Below the pieces are notes generated by a model, which was not told the origin of the DNA, ran no database searches, and worked only from the letters and a program-made list of their open reading frames with translations. From Flabesymbios commensalis (taxonomy: Eukaryota > Annelida > Polychaeta > Terebellida > Flabelligeridae), in assembly GCA_964017125.1 (NCBI GenBank), contig OZ024904.1, positions 4,459,258-4,523,257 of the forward strand: a stretch of 64,000 nucleotides of DNA, in the 5' to 3' direction. How positions within the stretch are numbered: position 1 is the stretch's first letter; the number at the start of each line of letters is the position of its first letter. The translations under genes and the position numbers were made by a program. Below, one piece after another: positions 43,001 through 56,000 of this stretch.

Positions 43001-43716
43001 TTACATACAACCAAACATGGCAAAGACAAGGACAATTACTTTTACATATCAGAATTTCGTAATAAACGTGTTGTCTCCCACTCTCAACCCCATCTTAAAT
43101 CGGTCAGGACCTTTCCATATATAATTAATATAATCTAGCTGTATATTATAGGTCCACACTACTACATTTGTACAAATGCCATTTTGATCTCACTTTTCGT
43201 ATTTGTTAAATAAAATGCAAAAAAAAATAAAACAATAAATAATCATAGTAACATAGAAAAAAACTTTTAGTATTAAAACATGACATAGTAATACATTTTT
43301 AATTGTTCCAGGTAGTTTTATGGCATAGCTAAGTCTCCATAATGCATTGGTAATGGCATATATATCTTCACGTAAGCACGGTAAAACGACTGTTGTCACA
43401 TATTATGATGTGTTTATCACCTAAAAATACATTTTGTAGATATTATGAGCAATGGTTTCTATTGAAAATGACTAACGATACAAGAATATATAAGATTTGA
43501 CAAAAACATATTATAAGTAATGTTTATATAAATGTACGTGCTGTTGTATTTTTATGTGCAAGGAAAATAATTGCTCGTGCTTAATATACCATAGTACACA
43601 AGACATATATATTATCAAAAGGCATTAGCTTAAAGTGACTTTTTATGTATATATTGTCAATAAACATTTGCCCCTGTCCGTCCGTCCGTCAGACTGTCTG
43701 TCAGTTTCATACATAC

Positions 43717-43829
43717 CTGGCTATCAATTCCGACTGAGATGATCATCAGAAAAAATAGGACAGACCAGACTGGTGCTAAAGGCATCTGACTGACGGCCTT
43801 AGGGTAGGCAATAAACGCCAACCCAGGAC
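43717..43829 (-). CDS. SLC6 transporter, TM8 exon with sodium-site Asp-Ser
   Basis: The acceptor CTGTAG precedes GTCCTGGGTTGG, and the donor is AGCCAG|GTATGT. It reads [20 protein letters not shown] and then [17 protein letters not shown]. The GIDSQ motif holds the Asp-Ser pair that ligates sodium in SLC6 proteins (Asp395 and Ser396 in GAT-1), so the transport site looks intact. Enters in phase 1, leaves in phase 0. Confidence 0.93.
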
Positions 43830-44252
43830 CTACAGTATGAAAATAACATGATTGTTAGCTAAACGTCAAGGAGCAACAAACGAGAGGGTCTAAAATATTT
43901 ACTAGCTTAGAGAATAGAAAAATAACTGCAAATAAATATGTCTATGCTACATAGGCCTAAAAAGTGCCGGTCGATAACTTTCAACTTTTTCAATGATTGA
44001 TATTGTTAAAGTTTCTCACATTTTGAAACCTGTTTTAAGTAACCACTGACTACGGCAGTGAAGGTGGACAAATAACACTTTAAAAATGTGAGGGTAACCC
44101 TATTGAAATGGTATGCTAAACTCTCATTATCAACTAAAATACAAATCAATAATCAAACGAGGACATCTCAATTCATTGTGCAATCCATCAGTTACGCAAA
44201 GAGGATTCGGAGCATGGCTTTTCGAATGACAATGATTAGACTTTGAATCTCA

Positions 44253-44756
44253 TAGTGGTGTATTCAGGGGTGACCTAACCACACCCCTTGCCAAAACTAA
44301 AGTGTCGCAACATCGATCAAAATTGCCGAAATATCGGTATTTGACTATCAAAATTTACTAGGGTAGTGCCTCAATTCGAGGCACTATTTAGAGTTTCAAC
44401 CCCCCAGATATCCAGACAACATCACTGCAGTGGCCCACCAGTGGCTATGAGCGGCACAAAAGCCACTGGTGGAACACCAATGGCTCGCAGGCGGCTATCG
44501 GAGGATGGGATTTGCCACTGATAGCCACTGATGGACCACCGGTGGTCTACCTCCGGCAAACAATGTAGCTAGTGGGCCACCCGCTATCAGCTGGACATCC
44601 GTGTGGTGGCAACTGGTGGCATTCGGTGGTGGGCCACCGGTGGCCCACCATTACGTTGCTATATATAAGCTGAGAAGACTAAAAAATCATTGATTGGCAG
44701 CTCAATTTTTATTATCCATTCAGACCCCCCTTTTTAAATAGTGGATCCGCCCCTGA
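44253..44756. mobile_element. Degenerate GGATCC-ended element with inserted GGTGGC block
   Basis: ATAGTGGTGTATTCAGGGG and TAGTGGATCCGCCCCTG are the outer ends. The body (ATCAAAATTGCCGAAATATC, TTTACTAGGGTAGTG) resembles sequence at about 22850..23150. The block 44403..44663 interrupts it. Confidence 0.45.
44403..44663. repeat. Block of CCACYGGTGGC inverted motifs
   Basis: CCACCAGTGGC, GCCACTGGTGG, CCACCGGTGG and GGGCCACCGGTGGCCCACC occur repeatedly, giving many nested small palindromes. GC-rich against AT-rich flanks. Probably an inserted element or its remains. Confidence 0.5.
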
Positions 44757-44839
44757 TGACTATAACCAGAAACAGACATAGAGTGGTCTGCGGCTTTATA
44801 TCTTAAAAAAACTATGTTTTCAAAATAATAAAAATAAAA

Positions 44840-45137
44840 CAGGAGCGGATCCAGAATTTCAAATAGGGGGATTAAAAATGATTACCAATGTCGGTGGCAA
44901 TCAATGATTTAGAGTCTTCTCAGGTGATAAATGGCTAGACACTTAACATTTAACAGTTCAGTAACTCAAGTTGAGGTAGCCACGAGTAAATTTAAAATGT
45001 CCAGCATTTATTGACAATTATTTTAATTTTTAAAATGTCCAACATTTGACATTTATTTTAATTTTTTAAATGTCCAGCAGTTATTGACATCTATTTTAAT
45101 TTTTCAATTGCCCTTGTGCAAAATTCTGGATTCGCCC
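44840..45137. mobile_element. Degenerate GGATCC-ended element
   Basis: CAGGAGCGGATCCAGAATTT at the left and AAATTCTGGATTCGCCCC at the right. Inside, AAATGTCCAGCATTTATTGA-type words repeat three times (44995..45090). Confidence 0.5.
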
Positions 45138-45662
45138 CAAATCTCGTATGACTACAGCGAGTGTCACATAGCATGTATGATTCCACCTACAATATTCAGA
45201 ATTGTTTTGCATGTCAAAAACTTAATACTTAATTTTTCACGTTCACTGACTTTATTCACACTTCAAATTTATCTACAGCTAAATGCTACTTATATTTATG
45301 ATATTTTAATGTTCGTATTTATTTATTTGTTTGTTTGTTCGAATCACACACACGTCTACAGTTAAATATTACTCTTATCATAGAGGTCTACCTCTATGCT
45401 CATATGTTATTTTACTTTTACTTTTATAGTTTTTAACCTGTTTTATTTTTCTGTCCAACTGATTATAATTAATTAAAATTATTTATATTTATTTTCTCCA
45501 CAATGTTTCAGGTGGCCGTCATGTGAGAGACTTTAAAAGTCCTACTTATGGTCTCCTGCTGAATCATATTTTCATAATATTACATTTATATTATATTTTA
45601 GTATTTATATGGCAAACAAGTGCTATGTTATGTTATGGTATTACAAACTAAGGACTACTGAC

Positions 45663-45787
45663 CGGACTCTGCCACTTTTCCTACAGACACCCCTTGTAGA
45701 TCCGCCATGAATCCTAATACACTGAAGATTACAAAGCCAGAGAAAAAACTAGTGCCACAGTTCATCATGGCAAAGATAATGGTGTCC
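45663..45787 (-). CDS. SLC6 transporter, TM7 exon
   Basis: The acceptor TTGCAG precedes GGACACCATTATC, and the donor is GAGTCCG|GTCAGT. It reads [20 protein letters not shown], then [22 protein letters not shown]. The Asn and the second Ser of NCGTS align with GAT-1 Asn327 and Ser331, which take part in the sodium and chloride sites. [13 protein letters not shown] is near-invariant in the family. Enters with one base completing Lys (phase 2) and leaves in phase 1. Confidence 0.94.
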
Positions 45788-46642
45788 CTGCAAAAGATAT
45801 ACATGTAAATAACAGCATCCCAACAGCAACATCTATCTCCTCCCATTTAATATTTGAAAATGAGATTTTTGAGGTATTTGAAATGGTGTACAGATGCGAC
45901 AAGGGAAATTTAAAGGTGGGACTGACTTTTGTGTACGAAGTAATACTGAAAACTTTAAGTTACATTATTGTATAATACAACTGAGTCACAAATTGAGTTT
46001 GCAAATGGTGTTCGTTTGAGTGTGATTATGGGAAAATACAGCACTCGTTAAACATGTTCAGGAATGAATAAGGTGTGAGCCTTCACGCGGGTCCAGGTCG
46101 TTATTCCGACAGGTCGATAGTCCGACAGGTCATTAGTCCGACAGGTCGATATTCCGACAAGCAGGTCGATATTCCGACAGGTCGATAGTCCGACAGGTCT
46201 ATATTCCGATAGGTCGATAGTCCGACAGGTCTATATTCCGACAGGTCGTTATTAAGACATAAAAATAATAGCGAAAGAGAAGATTAGCAGTTACTGAAGA
46301 GAGGGCCCTGTTGTAGGATAAATACTGTTGGTTAACTCTTGCTACATCACTCTTCGACATTTATTATCCATTTAAACTGGCATTGGTGACGCAAATGTCG
46401 GCTTCAAATAAATGGAAATACCCCATGGAAAAGCCTTATAATATACAATCGGTGCTTTATTTGAGATCTGAACGCATCTTCCCCCACCGAAAGGGTCAAC
46501 CTTCTCCACCCTTAATTTCTAGTAGACATTTGGCGTATTTTTTTAGAGTAGTATACCTTATAAGCCCTATAGAAGGGACTTAACCCACATTTTTTGACAA
46601 CTATGATATTATATATGGATATACGTTCAAAATATTGTTGGG

Positions 46643-47197
46643 TTTAAAGGGACCACGTGGCATGAGACATTTTTAATTTTGTCAATTCTGAAAATTTAAT
46701 TTATATGAAGCTATATAACCTACTGATCCTAAATAAAAATACAAAAAAGTCAAAAAACTATTTTAAAGCACCGAGAGTGATATATTTCCAGGTCGTATAT
46801 TGCCATGTAAACAAGACAAGTCAGCAATATACAGCACTTTACACCACATTTTCCCACGTCTTGGACGGTGGGATCAAAGCAATCGGCGCTAATTGGTGTC
46901 TTATAGTCAGGACATGGGGGGGGGGGTACACCTGTAGCACTGATTGTCTTCCCAACGCTGTACCGACGGCATCAACATGTGGACCAATGCTGTAGAAGCA
47001 TTCAACCGTCCTTTGGCAAGTGTTTAGGTATACAAAAAGTTTGTTTGGGTTTTAAGCGGATTCATAGAAATGTTGATGAAAAATATTTTAAAAAATATAA
47101 AAAACTCTGAAAAAAATGAAGTCATGATACGGGGAATACACTACGTCATTACAAGAATAAAAAAGAAAATTGATGTCATCCCAAGGAGCCGCTTTAA
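46643..47197 (+). mobile_element. TTAA element family E inside the foldback element
   Basis: TTAAAGGGACCACGTGGCAT to AAGGAGCCGCTTTAA, bounded by TTAA, in the opposite orientation to the copies at 18873 and 32395. Being inside the Mutator-like element, it inserted after or travelled with it. Confidence 0.7.
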
Positions 47198-48620
47198 ATT
47201 AATGCCAACCAACTTATAATAAAATATTCATAATAATATAATGACTGCCACGCAAATTGTATAAAAATGCGTATCTGGGTCCAGAAGGCTATCAGGAGTT
47301 TTATATTCCATAGGTTTTGGTGCTCCGTACATATATTAGATTATTTAAAAGTAGATGGTCTTACTTGTATTGTTTATAGCTTCCGTCGTTTTCCAGAGTG
47401 TCATATTTGCTACTATTTATACTAATAGCCCCCTCCCCCCCCCCCCCTGTGCGGTTTATAACTGCGAAAGTTCAGACTTAATGATCCGTGTAACCAAGTC
47501 TTCAAAAAATGTAATAAAGTTTTGATAAAATTTCGTCCTTTGAATGAAGAAATAAAAAATATCTGACCAGCCTGGAAATACATAATCACCTTCCAAATTG
47601 TGTTGAAACAAATAATTGAATCACACTTTTTGACAAATTCCTCTCCGAAAGAGGGTAGAAATAATTAATTCTTTAATCACACTTTCTGAAAAAAAATCAC
47701 CCTTGCTTCGCTCATTTATTTAAAACAACTGTTATTTGCTCTAGGATCAACCCGTGTAGTACCCGTGTAGGCAGCCGGCTGATAACACCAGCAAAAACTC
47801 TGCACAGGACAAAAAGTACATCCAGACTGTTGGGAATTTTTTTTTTGCTCTTAACCAGCTTGGAAAAAAAGTAGTTAATTGACATAAATAAACAATCTGA
47901 ACAAAAACTCCAGCCCCCTGCTATTTTAATGATCGCTTGCGATTGTATAACGCAAAATTGATGGTAGTTTTTGTTCATGTAATTATTTGATCCCTTGTTT
48001 TCTTTATTATCATTTGAACATTGAATTTCAAGTGTAATCATAATGTACATAAATTGTAATCCGGATATCAAACGTAGTGAGGTTGTTGGCCACCTGTAGT
48101 TGATGTCCTAATGTACACAATTTTGTATTCTCAATTACATGTTTGTACAATTATGATATATTATTTATGTATATTTAATTATAATAAATAAATAAATACA
48201 TTTAATTAGACAAGTTTCCCACAACTTTCTCTGGCTTTTCCCTGACTGTTCGGAAATTTCCAGATCGAAAAATCATACATTTACCAACTGTTCTAATGCC
48301 GTCCAAAATACATATTACTGGTAGGCTACAATTCAGCAATTTCAACAAATAATATGTTTATGTTATTTTATGTTAGTTAAGAAATGTTTTTGAGTAATGC
48401 CCATTGCAGATTAATTGTTGTTTCGTGGGGAGAAAACGTGACTGGTTAACGTGGTTTAAGGACAATTTCATTATAAACGGTTCAGCTAGCTATAAGCACA
48501 ATCATGTTGCATACACGTGTTTCTATGGAATTATTGCGTTTACTAAAACGTTGCATCATGAATCCCGCTATAAAACAAAAAATATTATAGTAGGCCTATA
48601 AATAGAATAAAACTCATTAT
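47198..48620. other. Foldback interior, nothing recognised
   Basis: AT-rich interior with a C run near 47436. A 119-codon minus-strand open frame at 47712..48071 shows no transposase motif that I can see, so I do not call it a gene. Confidence 0.4.
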
Positions 48621-48787
48621 TTGTCGGAATAACGACCTGTCGGAATAACGACCTGTCGGAATAACGACCTGTCGGAATATAGACTTGTCGGAATATAGAC
48701 CTGTCAGAATATCGACCTGTCGGAATATCGACCTGTCGGAATATAGACCTGTCGGAATATAGACCTGTCGGAATAACGAACTAACCC

Positions 48788-49260
48788 CCTTCAGGCGACC
48801 ATTTTATCCCCTGAACGAGTTTCAACGGCAGTATGATTCCGTATAGGATAAAGCCCGAGGCCTTTTTCACAGCTAAAAAGGGAGAACCCCGAGGGTTTTA
48901 TCTGACTTAAAACACATCCGACCGTAATGAGGATCCCTCATAATCAACAGCTCGCTCACACCTCACTGATTATAGTACCATACGCCTACCATGATAATTG
49001 ATCTGTACTTGATTAACAATAACTCTCCATTCATGGCTTAGCATGTAGTGGTCGGACAGAGAAAATAATGTAGTGGTGTGTTTTAAGATATAGAGCTCAC
49101 AGAGAAAACCACTGAGCAGAGTGTGATAATATCATTGGTGGATATAGCTGTATGTTTAATGCTATTTCAGTTGTGGACTCATCAAAATATACATTTTCAA
49201 GAACAAATATATTGTAAAATGTGAAATAATAGTTTAAACATATACATGTGATTATAATGT
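48788..49260. other. Right part of a family F palindrome and intron sequence
   Basis: GGCGACCATTTTATCCCCTG continues the palindromic sequence broken at 46088, and AAAACCACTGAGCAGAGTGT near 49103 resembles 27768..27790. This is the intron before the TM7 exon. Confidence 0.4.
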
Positions 49261-49280
49261 AAGAGGTTAAGATTCCATAC

Positions 49281-49384
49281 TTGTAGCTATTATGGTGGAA
49301 TTTGTTGTAGCTTCCGAGTGCCGTGAGTGTACCAACACTGATAGAGAAGGTGAAAACGATCTGTGTGCCGGCGTCCATCCAAAC
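49281..49384 (-). CDS. SLC6 transporter, TM6 exon (true, full-length copy)
   Basis: The acceptor TTTTAG precedes GTTTGGATGGACGCC, and the donor is TACAA|GTATGG. It reads [18 protein letters not shown], then [17 protein letters not shown], the TM6 unwound helix and following loop of SLC6 proteins. The Gln of GTQI aligns with the chloride-site Gln (Gln291 of GAT-1). The next site residue, Ser295 in GAT-1, is Thr here, which keeps the hydroxyl. Leaves in phase 2. The first 54 bp are the exon part of the 97-bp array. Only this copy carries the rest of the exon and a proper donor. Confidence 0.93.
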
Positions 49385-49904
49385 CTAAAACAAAACAACC
49401 GATCAAGGTCGACAATATGTCTACTAGACCAACACTGATAGAGAAGGTGAACACGATCTGTGTGCCGGCGTCCATCCAAACCTAAAACAGAACAACCGAT
49501 CAAGGTCGACAATATGTCTACTAGACCAACACTGATAGAGAAGGTGACCACGATCTGTGTGCCGGCGTCCATCCAAACCTAAAACAGAACAACGATCAAG
49601 GTCAACAATATGTCTACTAGACCAACACTGATAGAGAAGGTGAAAACGATCTGTGTGCCGGCGTCCATCCAAACCTAAAACAAAACAACGATCAAGGTCG
49701 ACAATATGTCTACTAGACCAACACTGATAGAGAAGGTGAAAACGATCTGTGTGCCGGCGTCCATCCAAACCTAAAACAAAACAACGATCAAGGTCGACAA
49801 TATGTCTACTAGACCAACACTGATAGAGAAGGTGAAAACGATCTGTGTGCCGGCGTCCATCCAAACCTAAAACAAAACAACGATCAAGGTCAACAATATG
49901 TCTA

Positions 49905-52900
49905 CTAGACCAACACTGATAGAGAAGGTGAAAACGATCTGTGTGCCGGCGTCCATCCAAACCTAAAACAGAACAAACGATCAAGGTCGACAATATGTCT
50001 ACTAGACCAACACTGATAGAGAAAGTGAAAACGATCTGTGTGCCGGCGTCCATCCAAACCTAAAACAGAACAACTGATCAAGGTCGACAATATGTCTACT
50101 AGACCAACACTGATAGAGAAAGTGAAAACGATCTGTGTGCCGGCGTCCATCCAAACCTAAAACAGAACAACCGATCAAGGTCGACAATATGTCTACTAGA
50201 CCAACACTGATAGAGAAGGTGAACACGATCTGTGTGCCGGCGTCCATCCAAACCTCAAACAGAACAACCGATCAAGGTCGACAATATGTCTACTAGACCA
50301 ACACTGATAGAGAAAGTGAAAACGATCTGTGTGCCGGCGTCCATCCAAACCTAAAACAGAACAACGATCAAGGTCGACAATATGTCTACTAGACCAACAC
50401 TGATAGAGAAGGTGAAAACGATCTGTGTGCCGGCGTCCATCCAAACCTAAAACAAAACAACCGATCAAGGTCGACAATATGTCTACTAGACCAACACTGA
50501 TAGAGAAGGTGAAAACGATCTGTGTGCCGGCGTCCATCCAAACCTAAAACAGAACAACCGATCAAGGTCGACAATATGTCTACTAGACAAACACTGATAG
50601 AGAAGGTGAACACGATCTGTGTGCCGGCGTCCATCCAAACCTAAAACAGAACAAACGATCAAGGTCGACAATATGTCTACTAGACCAACACTGATAGAGA
50701 AAGTGAAAACGATCTGTGTGCCGGCGTCCATCCAAACCTAAAACAGAACAACCGATCAAGGTCGACAATATGTCTACTAGACCAACACTGATAGAGAAAG
50801 TGAAAACGATCTGTGTGCCGGCGTCCATCCAAACCTAAAACAGAACAACCGATCAAGGTCGACAATATGTCTACTAGACCAACACTGATAGAGAAAGTGA
50901 AAACGATCTGTGTGCCGGCGTCCATCCAAACCTAAAACAGAACAACCGATCAAGGTAGACAATATGTATACTAGACCAACACTGATAGAGAAGGTGAACA
51001 CGATCTGTGTGCCGGCGTCCATCCAAACCTAAAACAGAACAACCGATCAAGGTTGACAATATGTCTACTAGACCAACACTGATAGAGAAAGTGAAAACGA
51101 TCTGTGTGCCGGCGTCCATCCAAACCTAAAACAGAACAACCGATCAAGGTCGACAATATGTCTACTAGACCAACACTGATAGAGAAAGTGAAAACGATCT
51201 GTGTGCCGGCGTCCATCCAAACCTAAAACAGAACAACGATCAAGGTCGGCAATATGTCTACTAGACCAACACTGATAGAGAAGGTGAACACGATCTGTGT
51301 GCCGGCGTCCATCCAAACCTAAAACAGAACAAACGATCAAGGTCGACAATATGTCTACTAGACCAACACTGATAGAGAAGGTGAACACGATCTGTGTGCC
51401 GGCGTCCATCCAAACCTAAAACAAAACAACCGATCAAGGTCGACAATATGTCTACTAGACCAACACTGATAGAGAAGGTGAACACGATCTGTGTGCCGGC
51501 GTCCATCCAAACCTAAAACAGAAAAACCGATCAAGGTCGACAATATGTCTACTAGACCAACACTGATAGAGAAGGTGAACACGATCTGTGTGCCGGCGTC
51601 CATCCAAACCTAAAACAGAACAACGATCAAGGTCGACAATATGTCTACTAGACCAACACTGATAGAGAAGGTGAACACGATCTGTGTGCCGGCGTCCATC
51701 CAAACCTAAAACAGAAAAACCGATCAAGGTCGACAATATGTCTACTAGACCAACACTGATAGAGAAGGTGAACACGATCTGTGTGCCGGCGTCCATCCAA
51801 ACCTAAAACAGAACAACGATAAAGGTCGACAATATGTCTACTAGACCAACACTGATAGAGAAGGTGACAACGATCTGTGTGCCGGCGTCCATCCAAACCT
51901 GAAACAGAACAGCGTTCAAGGTCGACAATATGTATACTAGACCAACACTGATAGAGAAGGTGAACACGATCTGTGTGCCGGCGTCCATCCAAACCTAAAA
52001 CAGAACAACCGATCAAGGTCGACAATATGTCTACTAGACCAACACTGATAGAGAAGGTGAACACGATCTGTGTGCCGGCGTCCATCCAAACCTGAAACAG
52101 AACAGCGTTCAAGGTCGACAATATGTATACTAGACCAACACTGATAGAGAAGGTGACAACGATCTGTGTGCCGGCGTCCATCCAAACCTAAAACAGAACA
52201 ACGATCAAGGTCGACAATATGTCTACTAGACCAACACTGATAGAGAAGGTGACAACGATCTGTGTGCCGGCGTCCATCCAAACCTGAAACAGAACAGCGT
52301 TCAAGGTCGACAATATGTATACTAGACCAACACTGATAGAGAAGGTGAACACGATCTGTGTGCCGGCGTCCATCCAAACCTAAAACAGAACAACCGATCA
52401 AGGTCGACAATATGTCTACTAGACCAACACTGATAGAGAAGGTGAACACGATCTGTGTGCCGGCGTCCATCCAAACCTAAAACAGAACAACCGATCAAGG
52501 TCGACAATATGTCTACTAGACCAACACTGATAGAGAAAGTGAAAACGATCTGTGTGCCGGCGTCCATCCAAACCTAAAACAGAACAACTGATCAAGGTCG
52601 ACAATATGTCTACTAGACCAACACTGATAGAGAAAGTGAAAACGATCTGTGTGCCGGCGTCCATCCAAACCTAAAACAGAACAACCGATCAAGGTCGACA
52701 ATATGTCTACTAGACCAACACTGATAGAGAAGGTGAACACGATCTGTGTGCCGGCGTCCATCCAAACCTCAAACAGAACAACCGATCAAGGTCGACAATA
52801 TGTCTACTAGACCAACACTGATAGAGAAAGTGAAAACGATCTGTGTGCCGGCGTCCATCCAAACCTAAAACAGAACAACGATCAAGGTCGACAATATGTC

Positions 52901-55565
52901 TACTAGACCAACACTGATAGAGAAGGTGAAAACGATCTGTGTGCCGGCGTCCATCCAAACCTAAAACAAAACAACCGATCAAGGTCGACAATATGTCTAC
53001 TAGACCAACACTGATAGAGAAGGTGAAAACGATCTGTGTGCCGGCGTCCATCCAAACCTAAAACAGAACAAACGATCAAGGTCGACAATATGTCTACTAG
53101 ACCAACACTGATAGAGAAAGTGAAAACGATCTGTGTGCCGGCGTCCATCCAAACCTAAAACAGAACAACTGATCAAGGTCGACAATATGTCTACTAGACC
53201 AACACTGATAGAGAAAGTGAAAACGATCTGTGTGCCGGCGTCCATCCAAACCTAAAACAGAACAACCGATCAAGGTCGACAATATGTCTACTAGACCAAC
53301 ACTGATAGAGAAGGTGAACACGATCTGTGTGCCGGCGTCCATCCAAACCTCAAACAGAACAACCGATCAAGGTCGACAATATGTCTACTAGACCAACACT
53401 GATAGAGAAAGTGAAAACGATCTGTGTGCCGGCGTCCATCTAAACCTAAAACAGAACAACGATCAAGGTCGACAATATGTCTACTAGACCAACACTGATA
53501 GAGAAGGTGAAAACGATCTGTGTGCCGGCGTCCATCCAAACCTAAAACAAAACAACCGATCAAGGTCGACAAAATGTCTACTAGACCAACACTGATAGAG
53601 AAGGTGAAAACGATCTGTGTGCCGGCGTCCATCCAAACCTAAAACAGAACAACCGATCAAGGTCGACAATATGTCTACTAGACAAACACTGATAGAGAAG
53701 GTGAACACGATCTGTGTGCCGGCGTCCATCCAAACCTAAAACAGAACAAACGATCAAGGTCGACAATATGTCTACTAGACCAACACTGATAGAGAAAGTG
53801 AAAACGATCTGTGTGCCGGCGTCCATCCAAACCTAAAACAGAACAACCGATCAAGGTCGACAATATGTCTACTAGACCAACACTGATAGAGAAAGTGAAA
53901 ACGATCTGTGTGCCGGCGTCCATCCAAACCTAAAACAGAACAACCGATCAAGGTCGACAATATGTCTACTAGACCAACACTGATAGAGAAAGTGAAAACG
54001 ATCTGTGTGCCGGCGTCCATCCAAACCTAAAACAGAACAACCGATCAAGGTAGACAATATGTATACTAGACCAACACTGATAGAGAAGGTGAACACGATC
54101 TGTGTGCCGGCGTCCATCCAAACCTAAAACAGAACAACCGATCAAGGTTGACAATATGTCTACTAGACCAACACTGATAGAGAAAGTGAAAACGATCTGT
54201 GTGCCGGCGTCCATCCAAACCTAAAACAGAACAACCGATCAAGGTCGACAATATGTCTACTAGACCAACACTGATAGAGAAAGTGAAAACGATCTGTGTG
54301 CCGGCGTCCATCCAAACCTAAAACAGAACAACGATCAAGGTCGGCAATATGTCTACTAGACCAACACTGATAGAGAAGGTGAACACGATCTGTGTGCCGG
54401 CGTCCATCCAAACCTAAAACAGAACAAACGATCAAGGTCGACAATATGTCTACTAGACCAACACTGATAGAGAAGGTGAACACGATCTGTGTGCCGGCGT
54501 CCATCCAAACCTAAAACAAAACAACCGATCAAGGTCGACAATATGTCTACTAGACCAACACTGATAGAGAAGGTGAACACGATCTGTGTGCCGGCGTCCA
54601 TCCAAACCTAAAACAGAAAAACCGATCAAGGTCGACAATATGTCTACTAGACCAACACTGATAGAGAAGGTGAACACGATCTGTGTGCCGGCGTCCATCC
54701 AAACCTAAAACAGAACAACGATCAAGGTCGACAATATGTCTACTAGACCAACACTGATAGAGAAGGTGAACACGATCTGTGTGCCGGCGTCCATCCAAAC
54801 CTAAAACAGAAAAACCGATCAAGGTCGACAATATGTCTACTAGACCAACACTGATAGAGAAGGTGAACACGATCTGTGTGCCGGCGTCCATCCAAACCTA
54901 AAACAGAACAACGATAAAGGTCGACAATATGTCTACTAGACCAACACTGATAGAGAAGGTGACAACGATCTGTGTGCCGGCGTCCATCCAAACCTGAAAC
55001 AGAACAGCGTTCAAGGTCGACAATATGTATACTAGACCAACACTGATAGAGAAGGTGAACACGATCTGTGTGCCGGCGTCCATCCAAACCTAAAACAGAA
55101 CAACCGATCAAGGTCGACAATATGTCTACTAGACCAACACTGATAGAGAAGGTGAACACGATCTGTGTGCCGGCGTCCATCCAAACCTGAAACAGAACAG
55201 CGTTCAAGGTCGACAATATGTATACTAGACCAACACTGATAGAGAAGGTGACAACGATCTGTGTGCCGGCGTCCATCCAAACCTAAAACAGAACAACGAT
55301 CAAGGTCGACAATATGTCTACTAGACCAACACTGATAGAGAAGGTGACAACGATCTGTGTGCCGGCGTCCATCCAAACCTGAAACAGAACAGCGTTCAAG
55401 GTCGACAATATGTATACTAGACCAACACTGATAGAGAAGGTGAACACGATCTGTGTGCCGGCGTCCATCCAAACCTAAAACAGAACAACCGATCAAGGTC
55501 GACAATATGTCTACTAGACCAACACTGATAGAGAAGGTGAACACGATCTGTGTGCCGGCGTCCAT
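49905..55565. repeat. Higher-order duplication within the 97-bp array
   Basis: The variant pattern of units from about 49905 to 52470 is repeated from about 53000 to 55565, offset by 3095 bp (32 units). Only scattered single-base differences were seen, such as one unit near 53440 with CATCTAAACC. Between them, 52419..53000 repeats the first six units of the block (spacings 2514 and 581 bp). This implies recent large unequal exchange or an assembly echo. Confidence 0.8.
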
Positions 55566-56000
55566 CCAAACCTAAAACAGAACAAACAATCAAGGTCGAC
55601 AATATGTCTACTAGACCAACACTGATAGAGAAGGTGACAACGATCTGTGTGCCGGCGTCCATCTAAACCTAAAACAGAACAACCGATCAAGGTCGACAAT
55701 ATGTCTACTAGACCAACACTGATAGAGAAGGTGAAAACGATCTGTGTGCCGGCGTCCATCCAAACCTAAAACAGAACAAACCAATAAAGGTAGACAATAT
55801 GTCTACTAGACCAACACTGATAGAGAAGGTGAAAACGATCTGTGTGCCGGCGTCCATCCAAACCTAAAACAGAACAAACCAATAAAGGTAGACAATATGT
55901 CTACTAGACCAACACTGATAGAGAAGGTGAACACGATCTGTGTGCCGGCGTCCATCCAAACCTAAAACAGAACAACCGATCAAGGTCGACAATATGTCAA

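Larger units (their letters stand above)
46089..48787. mobile_element. Mutator-like foldback element with tandem-repeat ends
   Basis: Inverted ends start GGGTCCAGGTCGTTATTCCG on the left and, read inward from the right, GGGTTAGTTCGTTATTCCG. Each end is a tandem array of a roughly 16-bp word (CCGACAGGTCGATATT and variants) at 46089..46255 and, inverted, 48622..48787. CCTTCACGC (46080) and CCTTCAGGC (48788) flank it, a 9-bp target duplication with one mismatch. GGG ends and a 9-bp duplication fit Mutator-like elements. The interior has a family E copy but no recognisable transposase, so it is non-autonomous. Confidence 0.7.
36310..49384 (-). other. SLC6-family transporter gene, 3' half (locus span)
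   Basis: Eight minus-strand exons (49281..49384, 45663..45787, 43717..43829, 41314..41451, 40223..40322, 39470..39570, 38358..38528, 36310..36417) join in frame to 319 residues and a stop. All seven introns are GT-AG with matching phases (2, 1, 0, 0, 1, 0, 0). The protein covers TM6 to the C-terminus of a sodium- and chloride-coupled plasma-membrane transporter. [15 protein letters not shown] and [12 protein letters not shown] are closest to taurine, creatine and GABA transporters (SLC6A6/A8/A13 type); substrate not decided. The TM1 to TM5 exons lie beyond 64000. No stop or frameshift interrupts the joined exons, so the gene looks functional despite three exon-edge arrays and many inserted elements. 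Confidence 0.9.

Noticed and set aside
47712-48071. 119-codon open frame as a transposase of the foldback element
   Set aside because: No MULE transposase motif, zinc finger or other domain visible, and too short.
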